Positions 1-13,088 of a DNA stretch of 64,000 nucleotides are shown piece after piece. The stretch's first letter is position 1; the number at the start of each line of letters is the position of its first letter. This DNA comes from Vibrio fortis (GTDB lineage Bacteria > Pseudomonadota > Gammaproteobacteria > Enterobacterales > Vibrionaceae), in assembly GCF_024347475.1 (NCBI RefSeq), contig NZ_AP025487.1, positions 1 through 64,000 of the forward strand. Reading direction: 5' to 3'. The notes beneath the pieces are model-generated. The model had not been told where the DNA came from, did not search any database, and saw only the letters and a program-made list of their open reading frames with translations. Both the position numbers and the translations under genes were made by a program.

Positions 1-1419
1 GTGTCATCTTCGCTTTGGTTGCAATGTTTGCAACAGCTTCAAGAAGAGCTACCAGCTACAGAATTCAGTATGTGGGTTCGTCCGTTACAAGCGGAGCTCA
101 ATGACAATACTCTTACTCTATTTGCACCGAACCGCTTTGTGCTGGATTGGGTGCGTGATAAGTACCTAAACAGCATTAACCGTTTACTGCAGGAATATTG
201 TGGTAACGATATCCCACACCTTCATTTTGAAGTGGGCAGCAAGCCGGTATCGGCACCTAAGCCTGCAGCGCCTAAGCCTGCTCGTACCGCCGCAGATGTC
301 GCAGCTGAATCATCGGCTCCGGCACAACTTCAAGCGCGTAAACCAGTTCATAACACGTGGCGTGATGAAGAGCCTGCAGCAGAGGTCGACCTTAACCACC
401 GCTCAAACGTCAATCCTAAGCATAAGTTCAACAACTTTGTTGAGGGTAAGTCGAACCAACTTGGTTTAGCCGCAGCACGCCAAGTTGCGGATAACCCAGG
501 CGCAGCGTACAACCCACTATTTCTTTATGGTGGTACTGGCCTAGGTAAAACCCACTTGTTGCACGCGGTAGGTAATGCCATTGTTGATGGCAAGCCGAAT
601 GCTAAAGTGGTGTACATGCACTCTGAGCGTTTTGTTCAGGATATGGTTAAAGCCCTACAGAACAACGCGATCGAAGAATTCAAGCGCTACTACCGTAGTG
701 TTGATGCATTGCTTATCGATGACATCCAATTCTTCGCTAACAAAGAGCGTTCTCAAGAAGAGTTCTTCCATACCTTTAATGCGCTCTTGGAAGGCAACCA
801 ACAGATCATCCTAACTTCAGACCGTTATCCAAAAGAGATCAACGGTGTAGAAGATCGTCTTAAATCTCGATTTGGTTGGGGCCTAACGGTTGCGATCGAG
901 CCGCCTGAACTTGAGACTCGCGTTGCGATCTTGATGAAGAAGGCAGAAGACCATCAGATTCATCTTGCTGATGAAGTGGCGTTCTTTATTGCTAAGCGTC
1001 TGCGTTCGAATGTTCGTGAACTTGAAGGTGCATTGAACCGTGTAATCGCGAATGCGAACTTTACCGGTCGTCCAATCACCATCGATTTTGTACGTGAAGC
1101 ACTGCGTGATCTATTGGCACTGCAAGAAAAGCTAGTGACAATCGACAATATTCAAAAGACCGTAGCGGAATACTACAAGATTAAAGTGGCGGACCTACTG
1201 TCGAAGCGTCGTTCTCGTTCGGTTGCGCGCCCGCGTCAATTAGCGATGGCACTGGCAAAAGAGCTGACCAACCACAGCTTACCTGAGATTGGTGATGCAT
1301 TTGGTGGTCGTGACCACACTACGGTTCTACACGCTTGTCGTAAAATTGCTCAGCTTCGTGAAGAGAGCCACGACATTAAAGAAGACTATTCTAACCTGAT
1401 CCGTACCCTTTCTTCTTAA
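1..1419 (+). CDS. dnaA: Chromosomal replication initiator DnaA
   Basis: DnaA is the AAA+ ATPase that binds DnaA boxes and melts oriC to start chromosome replication. The 472-residue protein is full length, close to the usual 465-475, and starts with GTG at the first base of the window. The N-terminal DnaB/DiaA-interaction domain (about 1-80) begins [13 protein letters not shown] Pro/Ala-rich linker follows (about 81-130). The AAA+ domain has Walker A GGTGLGKT (177-184) and Walker B LLIDDI (237-242). The C-terminal DNA-binding domain ends with the signature [11 protein letters not shown] (435-445). It heads the dnaA-dnaN-recF-gyrB block. Its promoter lies outside the window. I see no cluster of DnaA boxes in the 84 bases before dnaN, so oriC is probably upstream of the window. 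Confidence 0.99.
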   Translation: MSSSLWLQCLQQLQEELPATEFSMWVRPLQAELNDNTLTLFAPNRFVLDWVRDKYLNSINRLLQEYCGNDIPHLHFEVGSKPVSAPKPAAPKPARTAADVAAESSAPAQLQARKPVHNTWRDEEPAAEVDLNHRSNVNPKHKFNNFVEGKSNQLGLAAARQVADNPGAAYNPLFLYGGTGLGKTHLLHAVGNAIVDGKPNAKVVYMHSERFVQDMVKALQNNAIEEFKRYYRSVDALLIDDIQFFANKERSQEEFFHTFNALLEGNQQIILTSDRYPKEINGVEDRLKSRFGWGLTVAIEPPELETRVAILMKKAEDHQIHLADEVAFFIAKRLRSNVRELEGALNRVIANANFTGRPITIDFVREALRDLLALQEKLVTIDNIQKTVAEYYKIKVADLLSKRRSRSVARPRQLAMALAKELTNHSLPEIGDAFGGRDHTTVLHACRKIAQLREESHDIKEDYSNLIRTLSS

Positions 1420-1503
1420 TACACAGTATTCTTACACCAGAGATAATAGAATATCGGCCGCTCGTTGGATAACGGGCCGCCCTTGATACCTTAAGAGTAA
1501 GCT

Positions 1504-2604
1504 ATGAAATTTACCATTGAACGCAGTCACCTGATTAAGCCGTTACAACAAGTCTCTGGCGCACTGGGTGGTCGACCAACCCTACCAATCCTAGGTAACC
1601 TTCTGATCAAGGTTGAAGATAACGTGTTATCGATGACCGCCACCGATCTAGAAGTGGAATTGGTGAGTCGCGTGACGCTAGAAGGTGAGTTTGAAGCGGG
1701 CAGCATCACTGTACCTTCTCGCAAGTTCCTTGATATCTGTCGTGGTCTACCAGATAGCTCAGTGATCACTGTTGTTCTGGATGGTGACCGTGTTCAAGTG
1801 CGCTCTGGCCGCAGCCGTTTCTCATTAGCTACGCTGCCAGCCGCGGATTTCCCAAATATTGAAGACTGGAGCAGTGAAGTTGAAGTGTCTGTGACACAAG
1901 CAGAGCTACGCGGTCTTATTGAAAAAACGCAATTTTCAATGGCGAACCAAGACGTTCGTTACTACCTCAACGGCATGCTGTTTGAGATTGAAGGCTCAAC
2001 ACTGCGCAGTGTCGCGACCGATGGTCACCGTATGGCGGTATCGCAAGCAGCATTAGGCGCTGACTTTGCACAGAAGCAGATCATTGTGCCTCGTAAGGGC
2101 GTTCAAGAGCTAGTTAAGCTATTAGATGCACCTGAGCAGCCAGTGACGCTGCAAATCGGTAGCTCAAATGTGCGCGCAGAAGTGAACAACTATGTCTTCA
2201 CTTCTAAGCTTGTTGATGGTCGTTTCCCTGATTATCGCCGCGTAATGCCGCAAAATACCACTAAAACGCTAGAAACTAGCTGCGATGAGCTACGCTCAGC
2301 TTTCTCTCGTGCTGCCATTCTGTCGAATGAAAAATTCCGTGGTGTGCGTGTGAATCTTGCGGACAGTGAAATGCGTATTACAGCGAACAACCCAGAGCAA
2401 GAAGAAGCAGAAGAGATGCTAGACGTGAGCTACGAAGGCGATGCGCTAGAGATCGGCTTCAACGTAAGCTACGTTCTGGATGTACTGAATACGCTACGCT
2501 GCGAACAGGTACGTGTTTCTATGTCGGATGCCAATGCCAGTGCACTGATCGAGAACGCACAAGATGACAGCGCAATGTACGTTGTTATGCCAATCCGTCT
2601 ATAG
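1504..2604 (+). CDS. dnaN: DNA polymerase III beta sliding clamp
   Basis: DnaN forms the dimeric ring that tethers DNA polymerase III and other polymerases to DNA. The 366-residue product is the normal length for the three-repeat clamp. It opens MKFTIERSHLIKPLQQV and ends with the typical MPIRL tail, part of the region that holds clamp-binding peptides. The segment TDGHRMA near residue 175 is a well-conserved loop of the family. It lies 84 bases after dnaA and 37 bases before recF in the classic order, so it is probably co-transcribed with dnaA. Confidence 0.99.
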   Translation: MKFTIERSHLIKPLQQVSGALGGRPTLPILGNLLIKVEDNVLSMTATDLEVELVSRVTLEGEFEAGSITVPSRKFLDICRGLPDSSVITVVLDGDRVQVRSGRSRFSLATLPAADFPNIEDWSSEVEVSVTQAELRGLIEKTQFSMANQDVRYYLNGMLFEIEGSTLRSVATDGHRMAVSQAALGADFAQKQIIVPRKGVQELVKLLDAPEQPVTLQIGSSNVRAEVNNYVFTSKLVDGRFPDYRRVMPQNTTKTLETSCDELRSAFSRAAILSNEKFRGVRVNLADSEMRITANNPEQEEAEEMLDVSYEGDALEIGFNVSYVLDVLNTLRCEQVRVSMSDANASALIENAQDDSAMYVVMPIRL

Positions 2605-2641
2605 AGATGGTGCCGTCGTTAATGATTAATATGATGACGTT

Positions 2642-6156
<3,515 letters not shown>

Positions 6157-6176
6157 TCACTACGATGCGTCGTTAT

Positions 6177-6251
6177 TTCGCATGATTTCTGCGTTCGGCG
6201 TACTCACATACACTTGTATGCTGCGTGCGCCTCGCTTGAACTAATGCGAAC
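6177..6251 (+). repeat. Nested inverted repeat downstream of gyrB, possibly a dispersed intergenic element
   Basis: Outer arms TTCGCAT and ATGCGAA bracket the segment. Inside, GGCGTAC can pair with GTGCGCC with one G-T pair, and the centre is the palindrome CATACA-CT-TGTATG. No reading frame is convincing here. The structure is seen directly. That it is a dispersed Vibrio repeat is only my impression, and no second copy was seen in this window. Confidence 0.45.
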
Positions 6252-6304
6252 TAACTTAGCCTCGCAGCAATTAAATTAATGGTTTAGTTAACCAATTGAA
6301 AATT

Positions 6305-6337
6305 TAAAGCACTATCCTTTGGATGGTGCTTTTTTAT
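6305..6337 (+). terminator. Rho-independent terminator after the dnaA-gyrB block
   Basis: An AAAGCAC...GTGCTTT stem with an inner ATCC/GGAT pairing is followed by a run of T residues. It is placed to end transcripts from gyrB. Confidence 0.75.
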
Positions 6338-6389
6338 GTTTGTAAGGTATTGAAAAACATCGAGTTGCAAAAATAATTGAAAATAATCC

Positions 6390-6418
6390 CTTGAAACTAT
6401 TTTTCTCAATCCATATAT
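6390..6418 (+). promoter_or_regulatory. Sigma-32 (RpoH) type heat-shock promoter of ibpA
   Basis: CTTGAAA at 6390-6396 matches the sigma-32 -35 consensus. CCATATAT at 6411-6418 matches the -10 consensus CCCCATNT, with a 14-base spacer. The small heat-shock gene follows about 245 bases downstream, so the message has a long leader. Confidence 0.75.
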
Positions 6419-6424
6419 CTATTT

Positions 6425-6663
6425 GTGAAGAGGGAAGCTGTCTTGCTCAACAGAGAAGAAACAGGCCTTCTGGAACGCTGAAGAGGTATCGCTCAGGAGA
6501 GGATAACCTTGAAGGCACACAATTGAACTGATTTATTACTACGTCCCAGCGTTATGAGAACCCGAGGAGTAGAGGATAAATCCCTTAGTCGGCAGCGATC
6601 GAACACACACTCGATCCGTGCAAACTCACGACTAAGACTATTGCTTACTAAAAGGATAGCATT
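6425..6663 (+). promoter_or_regulatory. Structured ibpA leader with ROSE-type RNA thermometer
   Basis: The untranslated leader contains several complementary pairs. CTTAGTCG (6584-6591) pairs with CGACTAAG (6629-6636), enclosing GATCGA/TCGATC (6597-6602, 6611-6616). The last hairpin is the key one. CTA-TTGCT (6638-6645) pairs with the Shine-Dalgarno AGGA-TAG (6653-6659), leaving one G bulged. This is the UYGCU/AGGA arrangement that defines ROSE thermometers. The ATG is 7 bases after AGGA. Melting at high temperature would expose the ribosome binding site. The pairing is seen; the function is inferred from known ROSE elements upstream of small heat-shock genes. Confidence 0.75.
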
Positions 6664-7098
6664 ATGAGAACTGTAGATTTCACTCCACTATACCGCAACG
6701 CAATCGGCTTCGATCGTCTATTCAACATGATGGAAGCGAACACATCGAAGAACTCTTCTGGCGGTTACCCTCCATACAACATCGAGCAGAAAGATGAGAA
6801 CAACTACCGTATCACTATGGCAGTTGCAGGCTTTGCTGAAGAGCAGCTAGACCTAACTCAAAAAGAGAATATGCTGATTGTTAAAGGTGAGCGTAAACCA
6901 GAAGCAGAAAAAACTTATGTGTACCAAGGTATCGCAGAGCGTGATTTTGAGCGTAAATTCCAACTGGCTGACTACGTAAAAGTCGTCGGTGCGAGCATGG
7001 AAAATGGTCTTCTACATATCGACCTAGAACGCGAAATCCCAGAAGCGATGCAACCACGTAAGATTGCTATTAATGGTAATAGCCTACTAGAAGGTTAA
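6664..7098 (+). CDS. ibpA: Small heat-shock protein, IbpA/Hsp20 family
   Basis: This is an ATP-independent holdase that coats aggregating proteins in the cytoplasm and passes them to DnaK/ClpB. The 144 residues match the IbpA/IbpB length. It starts [20 protein letters not shown] as IbpA proteins do. The alpha-crystallin domain spans about residues 35-130 and includes the conserved A-x-x-x-N-G-L segment ([14 protein letters not shown]). The C-terminal tail has the I-A-I motif in [10 protein letters not shown] sigma-32 promoter and a probable ROSE thermometer precede it, giving transcriptional and translational heat control. It is a single-gene unit with its own terminator. Confidence 0.95.
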   Translation: MRTVDFTPLYRNAIGFDRLFNMMEANTSKNSSGGYPPYNIEQKDENNYRITMAVAGFAEEQLDLTQKENMLIVKGERKPEAEKTYVYQGIAERDFERKFQLADYVKVVGASMENGLLHIDLEREIPEAMQPRKIAINGNSLLEG

Positions 7099-7143
7099 TT
7101 ACTGTTAGCTCTTGAGAGCTAAAAATATCGGGAAATAAGAGTG

Positions 7144-7172
7144 AAAGAGCACCCAATGAGGTGCTCTTTTTT
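7144..7172 (+). terminator. Terminator after ibpA
   Basis: AAAGAGCACC (7144-7153) pairs with GGTGCTCTTT (7160-7169) and is followed by T residues. It may also act for the converging avtA gene. Confidence 0.85.
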
Positions 7173-7223
7173 GTTTGTGCGGTTGGCGTCATTCCATAGA
7201 GGAACGACCGAGTCGGGGGAGCT

Positions 7224-8477
7224 CTATTTGCTCTCGCGATAAGCCTTTTCCACTTCTTCAGCAATAATCTTAATGCCTTTTTGCATTGCTTCATCGTCTT
7301 GTACGTAGTTCATACGTAAGCACTGATGCGCATGATCCCATTCGTCTTCTTGACCAATAAAGAAGTACTCTCCTGGAACAATCAATACTCCGCGTTCTTT
7401 TAAGCGCTTGTACAATTCCATTGTTGTGATTGGTAGTTCATCAAACCATAGCCACAAGAAGATAGCGCCCTCTGGCTTATGAATGCGAAAACGTGAGTCG
7501 GTAATGGTTTGCTGCAATAACTCAACAGCACGCTGTGATTTCTGTTGGTAGAACGGCTTGATGGTGTTCTCGCTCAGATCAAGCAGATCACCCTTTTCAA
7601 TCATATGATGCGCCAGTGCAGGTCCGATACTGCCCGGAGCTAAGCTAATGATGCCATTCATATTCGTCATCGCCTGTGTCACTTCTTCGCTCGCAATCAC
7701 AATACCGCAGCGCACCCCTGGTAAGCCAAGCTTAGAAAGGCTCATGCACAGAATCGTATTCTCATTCCAGAACGGTTCGACATCTTCAAAGATGATGTTT
7801 GGAAACGGCAGGCCATAAGCATTATCGATAATCAGAGGGATGTTGTTGTCACGCGCCAGTTTATCTAGCTTGCGGATCTCTTCATCGGTCAGTACGTTGC
7901 CAGTCGGATTGGTAGGACGTGAAGCACAGATTGCAGCGACCGATTCATCCACCTTCAGCTCTTCAAAATCGACGTGGTATTTGAACATGCGGTTGTCGAG
8001 CATTTCAATTTCAGGGTGGTAAGAGATAAAGATGTTTTCATCAATCCCAGCATCACCATAACCGATGTACTCTGGTGCTAATGGCAGCAGGATTTTCTTG
8101 TGTGAGCCATCTGGTTGCTTGCCTGCAAGTAGGTTGAATAGGTAGAAGAAGCCGCTTTGGCTGCCATTGGTTAGGCTGATGTTCTTTTCACTGATATTCC
8201 AGCCATAGGTCTCTTTAAGTAGAGAGGCCAACGCTTTTACAAAAACATCTTTGCCCTGCGGACCATCGTAGTTGGCGAGGGCGTTAATCAGGCCTCCATT
8301 GGCGAGGAGTTCTCCACTGGCTTGGTGAAAGTAGTCGAGCATGGCAGGAATGGCTGCTGGGTTACCACCACCGAGCATGATGGCACCTGGTGTGCGTAGA
8401 CCATCATTTAAATCATCCATTAACTGCGTAATACCTGAGTACTGATTAAATTTTTCACCAAATTGAGAGAATTGCAT
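7224..8477 (-). CDS. avtA: Valine-pyruvate aminotransferase
   Basis: AvtA is a PLP enzyme that exchanges amino groups between valine or alanine and the keto acids pyruvate and 2-oxoisovalerate. The 417 residues fit the family. It begins MQFSQFGEKFNQYSGITQLM. The fold-type I aminotransferase motifs are present: NPTG (190-193), the cofactor Asp in IIDNAYG (218), and the PLP lysine in SLSKLGLPG (K249). It is transcribed alone toward ibpA. An inverted repeat GGCAGAC/GTCTGCC lies about 50 bases upstream of its start; its role is unknown. Confidence 0.93.
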   Translation of the reverse strand: MQFSQFGEKFNQYSGITQLMDDLNDGLRTPGAIMLGGGNPAAIPAMLDYFHQASGELLANGGLINALANYDGPQGKDVFVKALASLLKETYGWNISEKNISLTNGSQSGFFYLFNLLAGKQPDGSHKKILLPLAPEYIGYGDAGIDENIFISYHPEIEMLDNRMFKYHVDFEELKVDESVAAICASRPTNPTGNVLTDEEIRKLDKLARDNNIPLIIDNAYGLPFPNIIFEDVEPFWNENTILCMSLSKLGLPGVRCGIVIASEEVTQAMTNMNGIISLAPGSIGPALAHHMIEKGDLLDLSENTIKPFYQQKSQRAVELLQQTITDSRFRIHKPEGAIFLWLWFDELPITTMELYKRLKERGVLIVPGEYFFIGQEDEWDHAHQCLRMNYVQDDEAMQKGIKIIAEEVEKAYRESK

Positions 8478-8524
8478 TACTTACTTTACCTAATTCATTG
8501 TGATTGCTTGTTATGTGTCATTAA

Positions 8525-8543
8525 GGCAGACCTTATGTCTGCC
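8525..8543. repeat. Inverted repeat upstream of avtA
   Basis: GGCAGAC (8525-8531) and GTCTGCC (8537-8543) are separated by 5 bases. There is no T run on either side, so it does not look like a terminator. It could be an operator or part of the avtA leader. The rest of the 8478-8674 gap shows nothing else I can name. Confidence 0.4.
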
Positions 8544-8674
8544 ATCAGTGTATTCCTTGAACATACCGCAATGTTTTTGCGACGCATAGCGCCAAATGCT
8601 CTAACACGTAAAAAACTTCTATAAAGTTTGGATAATGAGTAACAGCTTGCTTATTGAATACGATTTTTGTGATC

Positions 8675-8700
8675 AAAAAAGGAGAAGCCTGAGCTTCTCC
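8675..8700 (-). terminator. Terminator after the alpha-amylase gene
   Basis: GGAGAAGC and GCTTCTCC form an 8-base stem with a 4-base loop. On the minus strand it is followed by six T residues. Confidence 0.85.
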
Positions 8701-8731
8701 TTAAATTTCTATGGGTTGTCTCCGGCATGAA

Positions 8732-10819
8732 TTACTTTGAGCCGGTATAAACCACAAGCACCTTGTCATCTTGATACTGACGTTCAAAGGCGTAGTACCC
8801 ATCGCTGTTGCGCAGGATATGTTTACCTTGTGCAACGGCTGGATGACGTTGGCGGAATTGGCCAAGTGTCTGCCAGTGCTCAAGTAGCTCTGCACGCTCT
8901 CCATTGATTTGTTCCCAAGGCATATCAGAACGTGTGCCCTGCATAGGATCTGATCCCGTTGGACCGAAGTCGCGAGCAATCTCATCTCCGTAATAGATCT
9001 GCACTGCACCCGGAGCTAACATCAGAGCGTTGGCCGCTTTGGTCTGTTTGCTAAAGTCACTGCCGTGCTGCGTCCAGAATAGCGAGGTGTCGTGAGACGA
9101 TAGGTAGCTCAGCACATTGAATTTATCGTCACTGTTGATCTTCTCTGCGTAGCGAAGGTAATCGGCATCGAGATCTGAAAGGCACTTAAGCGCTTTAGGG
9201 GCGATGTCACTCTGGAATTCAAAGTTGATGATCGAATCAAAGCCGTTAGCAAAGTAGTCGGATTTCACCACACTGTGTGCCCACACTTCGCCCGTCATCC
9301 AGAATGGTAAATCATCCAAGGCTTTGTCTGGGTTGTTCTGTTTCCACTCTGCGAGTGCTTGAGTGGTACTCTCTTTTAGCTCTGCCCACGCATCAAGTTC
9401 GACGTGCTTGGCTGTATCGACCCTAAAGCCATCGACGCCGTATTCTCGTACCCAATCAGATAGCCAAGTGATTAGGTGGTCACGAGGTGTTTTGAGCTCA
9501 TCGGTCGCGCTGGTGGATTTATTGCGATAGAAATTCGGTAGGCCAGTTGTTTCTGTCGATTCTGTCTTCAAATCTGGTAAGTGTGCCAAAGACATAGTCA
9601 GGTTGTTGTAGCCCGGTGAGTCGTAAGCACCGATATCACTGCGCAGCCACGCCTTGCCCCACCATTTTTCCCACGCCTCTTGATCGCTGTAGGAGATGTA
9701 ATTGTTGAAGTAGTGCCAGTTTTGTCCCTCTTTTGGCTGCCAGTCTGTCCAGTTTTTACCAAGCGTCTGCTGCGCTTCTTGGTCACTGAGGTTGAGTTTA
9801 CCGAAATCGAACTCCTGCATGTCGGCGAGGGTTGCGTAGCCGGTGTGGTTCATCACCACATCCCAAATCACGCGGATACCTTTACTGTGAGCGGTGTCGA
9901 TGAAGGTTCTAAGTTCGTTTTCTGTACCCATGTTGTCATCGAGCTTGGTCCAGTCTTGGTGATAGTAGCCATGGTAAGCGTAGTGCTTAAAGTCACCACG
10001 ATCACCACCGCCAACCCAACCATGGATTTGCTCTAAAGGAGAGGTAATCCAGATAGCGTTAGCCCCAAGCGATTCGATGTAGTCGAGCTTTTCGGTTAAG
10101 CCCGCTAGGTCACCACCGTGGAAGGTACCGATTTCGTCTTGACCATCTTGGCTGCGTCCATAGCTGTTGTCATTGTTTGGGTTGCCGTTGTAAAAGCGAT
10201 CGGTCATCACGAAGTAAACCGTGGCGTTGTCCCAACTGAACGTTGCTTTTTCTGCTGAATCAACCTCTTCAAGCAGCAATAACCCTTGGCTTGAATTGGC
10301 AGGCTTCATGCTGATGGTGCCGTTAGTCACGGTCGCTTGTTGGCCTGAGAGTGCATCACGTAACAAGGTGCCATCTGCAAAGGTCTTGGTCACATCGACG
10401 GTGGTTGGTGAGTCGCTAGGCACCGGACATGTGAAGCTCTGAACCTTCTTCTGTTTCGGTTTTACCTTAACTGTCAGTTCATTAGATTGTGGATTGAGGG
10501 TAAATTGGTAGGTATTGGCCTTGAATACCTTGATATCTATCTGAGACTCTTCCGCGCAGTCGTCTACACGCAGAGGCTTATTAAACTTCACTCGGCTCTC
10601 TTCTGCCAAGGCGTAGCTTGTGCCACAGGTTTGCGCGGCGTCGCTGATGGAAAAGGTGTGTGTGCCTTTGCTGAGCTCGTGCTCGGCAATCAATGTACCT
10701 TGTCCTGTTGATTGAAAGGGCGGCGCTTGATCATCAATGGTCAACAGTAGTGGATTGTCGCTGGTTTGGCTGCATGCGCTGAGTGCAAGAATTGAGAGCG
10801 CGAGAGTGGTCTTCTTCAT
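8732..10819 (-). CDS. malS: Alpha-amylase, MalS-like, predicted lipoprotein
   Basis: This is a GH13 glycoside hydrolase that should cut alpha-1,4 bonds of maltodextrins outside the cytoplasm. It has 695 residues, near E. coli MalS. The N-terminus MKKTTLALSILALSAC is a lipoprotein signal with lipobox L-S-A-C16, so the enzyme is probably membrane anchored. A carbohydrate-binding-like N-terminal region is followed by the catalytic barrel (VYFVMTDRFYNGN, VIWDVVMNHTGY). Catalytic residues are the nucleophile Asp in GFRVDTAKH, the acid Glu in MTGEVWAH and the Asp in LSSHDTS. It stands alone between avtA and glyS. A maltodextrin role is inferred from the family. Another GH13 specificity is possible. 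Confidence 0.88.
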   Translation of the reverse strand: MKKTTLALSILALSACSQTSDNPLLLTIDDQAPPFQSTGQGTLIAEHELSKGTHTFSISDAAQTCGTSYALAEESRVKFNKPLRVDDCAEESQIDIKVFKANTYQFTLNPQSNELTVKVKPKQKKVQSFTCPVPSDSPTTVDVTKTFADGTLLRDALSGQQATVTNGTISMKPANSSQGLLLLEEVDSAEKATFSWDNATVYFVMTDRFYNGNPNNDNSYGRSQDGQDEIGTFHGGDLAGLTEKLDYIESLGANAIWITSPLEQIHGWVGGGDRGDFKHYAYHGYYHQDWTKLDDNMGTENELRTFIDTAHSKGIRVIWDVVMNHTGYATLADMQEFDFGKLNLSDQEAQQTLGKNWTDWQPKEGQNWHYFNNYISYSDQEAWEKWWGKAWLRSDIGAYDSPGYNNLTMSLAHLPDLKTESTETTGLPNFYRNKSTSATDELKTPRDHLITWLSDWVREYGVDGFRVDTAKHVELDAWAELKESTTQALAEWKQNNPDKALDDLPFWMTGEVWAHSVVKSDYFANGFDSIINFEFQSDIAPKALKCLSDLDADYLRYAEKINSDDKFNVLSYLSSHDTSLFWTQHGSDFSKQTKAANALMLAPGAVQIYYGDEIARDFGPTGSDPMQGTRSDMPWEQINGERAELLEHWQTLGQFRQRHPAVAQGKHILRNSDGYYAFERQYQDDKVLVVYTGSK

Positions 10820-10929
10820 TGTATCCTTCCCCGAATAAGACTCTCGTTATATCAAAGGTTGGGATCTACATTCTGAGGAGTAATACAATCGAGGGGAGGC
10901 TATTACCTCTACAAATAAATACAGAGTTC

Positions 10930-10963
10930 ACAAAAACAAAAAGGGAAGCACGCGCTTCCCTTT
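10930..10963 (-). terminator. Terminator after glyS
   Basis: AAAGGGAAGC (10940-10949) pairs with GCTTCCCTTT (10954-10963). On the minus strand it is followed by a T-rich stretch. Confidence 0.85.
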
Positions 10964-11019
10964 GGGTATTTACCTTTTGTTGCTCAGAGCATCGCTTTGA
11001 ACAGCTTTCTCTCTCGTAC

Positions 11020-13086
11020 TTATTTTTGCAGTAGAGAGATGTCAGCAATCTGTAGGAACAGGTTACGTAGGTTGTTCAATAGCGTTAGACGGTTCTTTTT
11101 AAGCGCTTCGTCATCAGCCATAACCATTACGTTATCGAAGAACGCATCAACAGGCTCACGTAGAGCTGCTAGCTTGCTTAGGGCTTCTTGGTAGTTACCT
11201 GTCGCGAATGCTGGTTCTAGTGCTTCCGTCATTACGGCAACGTTTTCAGCCAGTGCTTTCTCAGCGTCTTCTTGAAGAAGGGCTAGATCGATGTCTGCCG
11301 CTAGCTCACCATCGAATTTCGCAAGGATGTTACCTACACGTTTGTTCGCTGCTGCTAGAGCTTCTGCCGCTTCTAGTTCACGGAAGTGAGATACGGCTTT
11401 AACACGTTGGTCAAAGTCAGTTGGCTTAGTTGGACGATTCGCCAGTACCGCTTGGATGATGTCGACGCTGAAGCCTGCATCTTGGTACCATGCGCGGAAA
11501 CGACCTAGCATGAAGTCGATAACGTCAGCTTCTACGTTTTCGTTAGTTAGCTTATCACCTAGCAGCTCTTTCGCTTTTGCGATCAGATCGGTTAGGTCTA
11601 GGTTGTAGCCATTTTCAACGATAATACGTAGCACACCTAGTGATGCACGACGTAGAGCGAATGGGTCAGAACCTTTTGGCGCTTGGCCAATACCGAAGAT
11701 ACCAACGATAGTGTCTAGCTTGTCTGCCATTGCAACTGCAGAAGAGATGCCTGTGCTTGGTAGGTCATCGCCTGCGAAACGAGGCATGTACTGCTCGTAA
11801 AGTGCTAGTGCAACTTGCTCGTCTTCACCATCGTGAGTCGCGTAGTGCATGCCCATTACACCCTGAGTATCCGTGAATTCGAATACCATAGAGGTCATTA
11901 GGTCACATTTAGCCAGTAGGCCTGCGCGCTTCGACTTCTCAACGTCAGCATCGATTTGCTCAGCGATGTAGCCAGCAAGTTCTGTGATGCGGTCTGTTTT
12001 GTCTTTGATAGTACCAAGCTGCTTCTGGAAGATAGCTTGGTCTAGCTCAGGTAGACGGTCGATCAGAGGACGCTTACGGTCAGTGTTAAAGAAGAATTCT
12101 GCATCCGCTAGACGTGGACGTACAACCTTCTCGTTACCTTCGATAACGTGGCGAGGCTCTTTCGATTCGATGTTAGATACAAAGATAAAGTTAGGAAGCA
12201 GCTTCTTGTTGTCATCGTAAACAGGGAAGTATTTTTGGTCACCCTTCATGGTGTAAACCAATGCTTCAGAAGGCACTTTTAGGAACTCTTCTTCAAACTT
12301 CGCTGTTAGTACTACTGGCCATTCAACCAGAGACGTTACTTCTTCAACTAGGTCATCTTCTAGGTCAGCAGTACCGCCAACCGCTGCTGCCGCTTTTTGC
12401 GAGTCAGCAAGGATGATTGCCTTACGCGCTTCGTAATCTGCCATTACTTTACCGCGCTCTTCTAGGATCGCTGGGTATTGCTCTGCAGAATCGATAGTGA
12501 ACTCTTGCTCACCCATGAAACGGTGACCACGGATAGTGCGATCTGAAGCTACGCCTAGGATCTCACCTTCAATAAGGTCAGAACCCATTAGCATAGTTAG
12601 TGTTTTAACCGGGCGGATGAACTGAGTGGTCTTGTTACCCCAGCGCATTGGCTTAGCGATAGGCAGGTTTCCTAGTGCTTTTGCTGCTAGCTCAACAACG
12701 ATTTCAGATGTTGCTTGGCCTTTTACTTCTTGTTTGAAAAGAAGCCATTCGCCTTTGTCTGTCACTAGACGGTCAGCTTGCTCAACCGTGATACCGTTAC
12801 CACGAGCCCAACCTTGAGCGGCTTTAGTTGCGTTGCCGTCAGCATCGAATGCGACAGAAACCGCTGGGCCACGTTTTTCAACCACTTTGTCTTCTTGGCC
12901 TTCTGCCAGTGCTGCTACTTTAAGAGCAAGACGACGAGGTGCTGCATACCATTTCACGCCTTCGTGCGCTAGGTTTGCATCTTTAAGCTCAGCTTCAAAG
13001 TTTGCCGCGAATGCTTCTGCTAGAGTACGAAGCTGCGTTGGTGGTAGCTCTTCAGTACCCAGTTCAATTAGAAATTCTTTAGCCAT
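11020..13086 (-). CDS. glyS: Glycine-tRNA ligase beta subunit
   Basis: GlyS is the beta chain of the alpha2-beta2 glycyl-tRNA synthetase and carries the tRNA-binding and HD-type domains. The 688 residues match the family. I place the start at the ATG of [16 protein letters not shown] (13086) rather than at an upstream in-frame codon, because GAGGAG lies just before it and GlyS proteins begin this way. The C-terminal anticodon-binding-like region carries [12 protein letters not shown]. The start lies 2 bases after the glyQ stop, so the two subunits are translationally coupled. Confidence 0.98.
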   Translation of the reverse strand: MAKEFLIELGTEELPPTQLRTLAEAFAANFEAELKDANLAHEGVKWYAAPRRLALKVAALAEGQEDKVVEKRGPAVSVAFDADGNATKAAQGWARGNGITVEQADRLVTDKGEWLLFKQEVKGQATSEIVVELAAKALGNLPIAKPMRWGNKTTQFIRPVKTLTMLMGSDLIEGEILGVASDRTIRGHRFMGEQEFTIDSAEQYPAILEERGKVMADYEARKAIILADSQKAAAAVGGTADLEDDLVEEVTSLVEWPVVLTAKFEEEFLKVPSEALVYTMKGDQKYFPVYDDNKKLLPNFIFVSNIESKEPRHVIEGNEKVVRPRLADAEFFFNTDRKRPLIDRLPELDQAIFQKQLGTIKDKTDRITELAGYIAEQIDADVEKSKRAGLLAKCDLMTSMVFEFTDTQGVMGMHYATHDGEDEQVALALYEQYMPRFAGDDLPSTGISSAVAMADKLDTIVGIFGIGQAPKGSDPFALRRASLGVLRIIVENGYNLDLTDLIAKAKELLGDKLTNENVEADVIDFMLGRFRAWYQDAGFSVDIIQAVLANRPTKPTDFDQRVKAVSHFRELEAAEALAAANKRVGNILAKFDGELAADIDLALLQEDAEKALAENVAVMTEALEPAFATGNYQEALSKLAALREPVDAFFDNVMVMADDEALKKNRLTLLNNLRNLFLQIADISLLQK

Positions 13087-13088
13087 GA

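Noticed and set aside
1420..1503. Possible oriC or DnaA boxes between dnaA and dnaN
   Set aside because: No TTATNCACA-type boxes were found there. In vibrios the origin lies on the other side of dnaA, outside the window.
10885..10900. MalT-box-like GGGGAGG before the amylase gene
   Set aside because: Only one partial match on the wrong strand orientation; MalT sites normally occur in sets.
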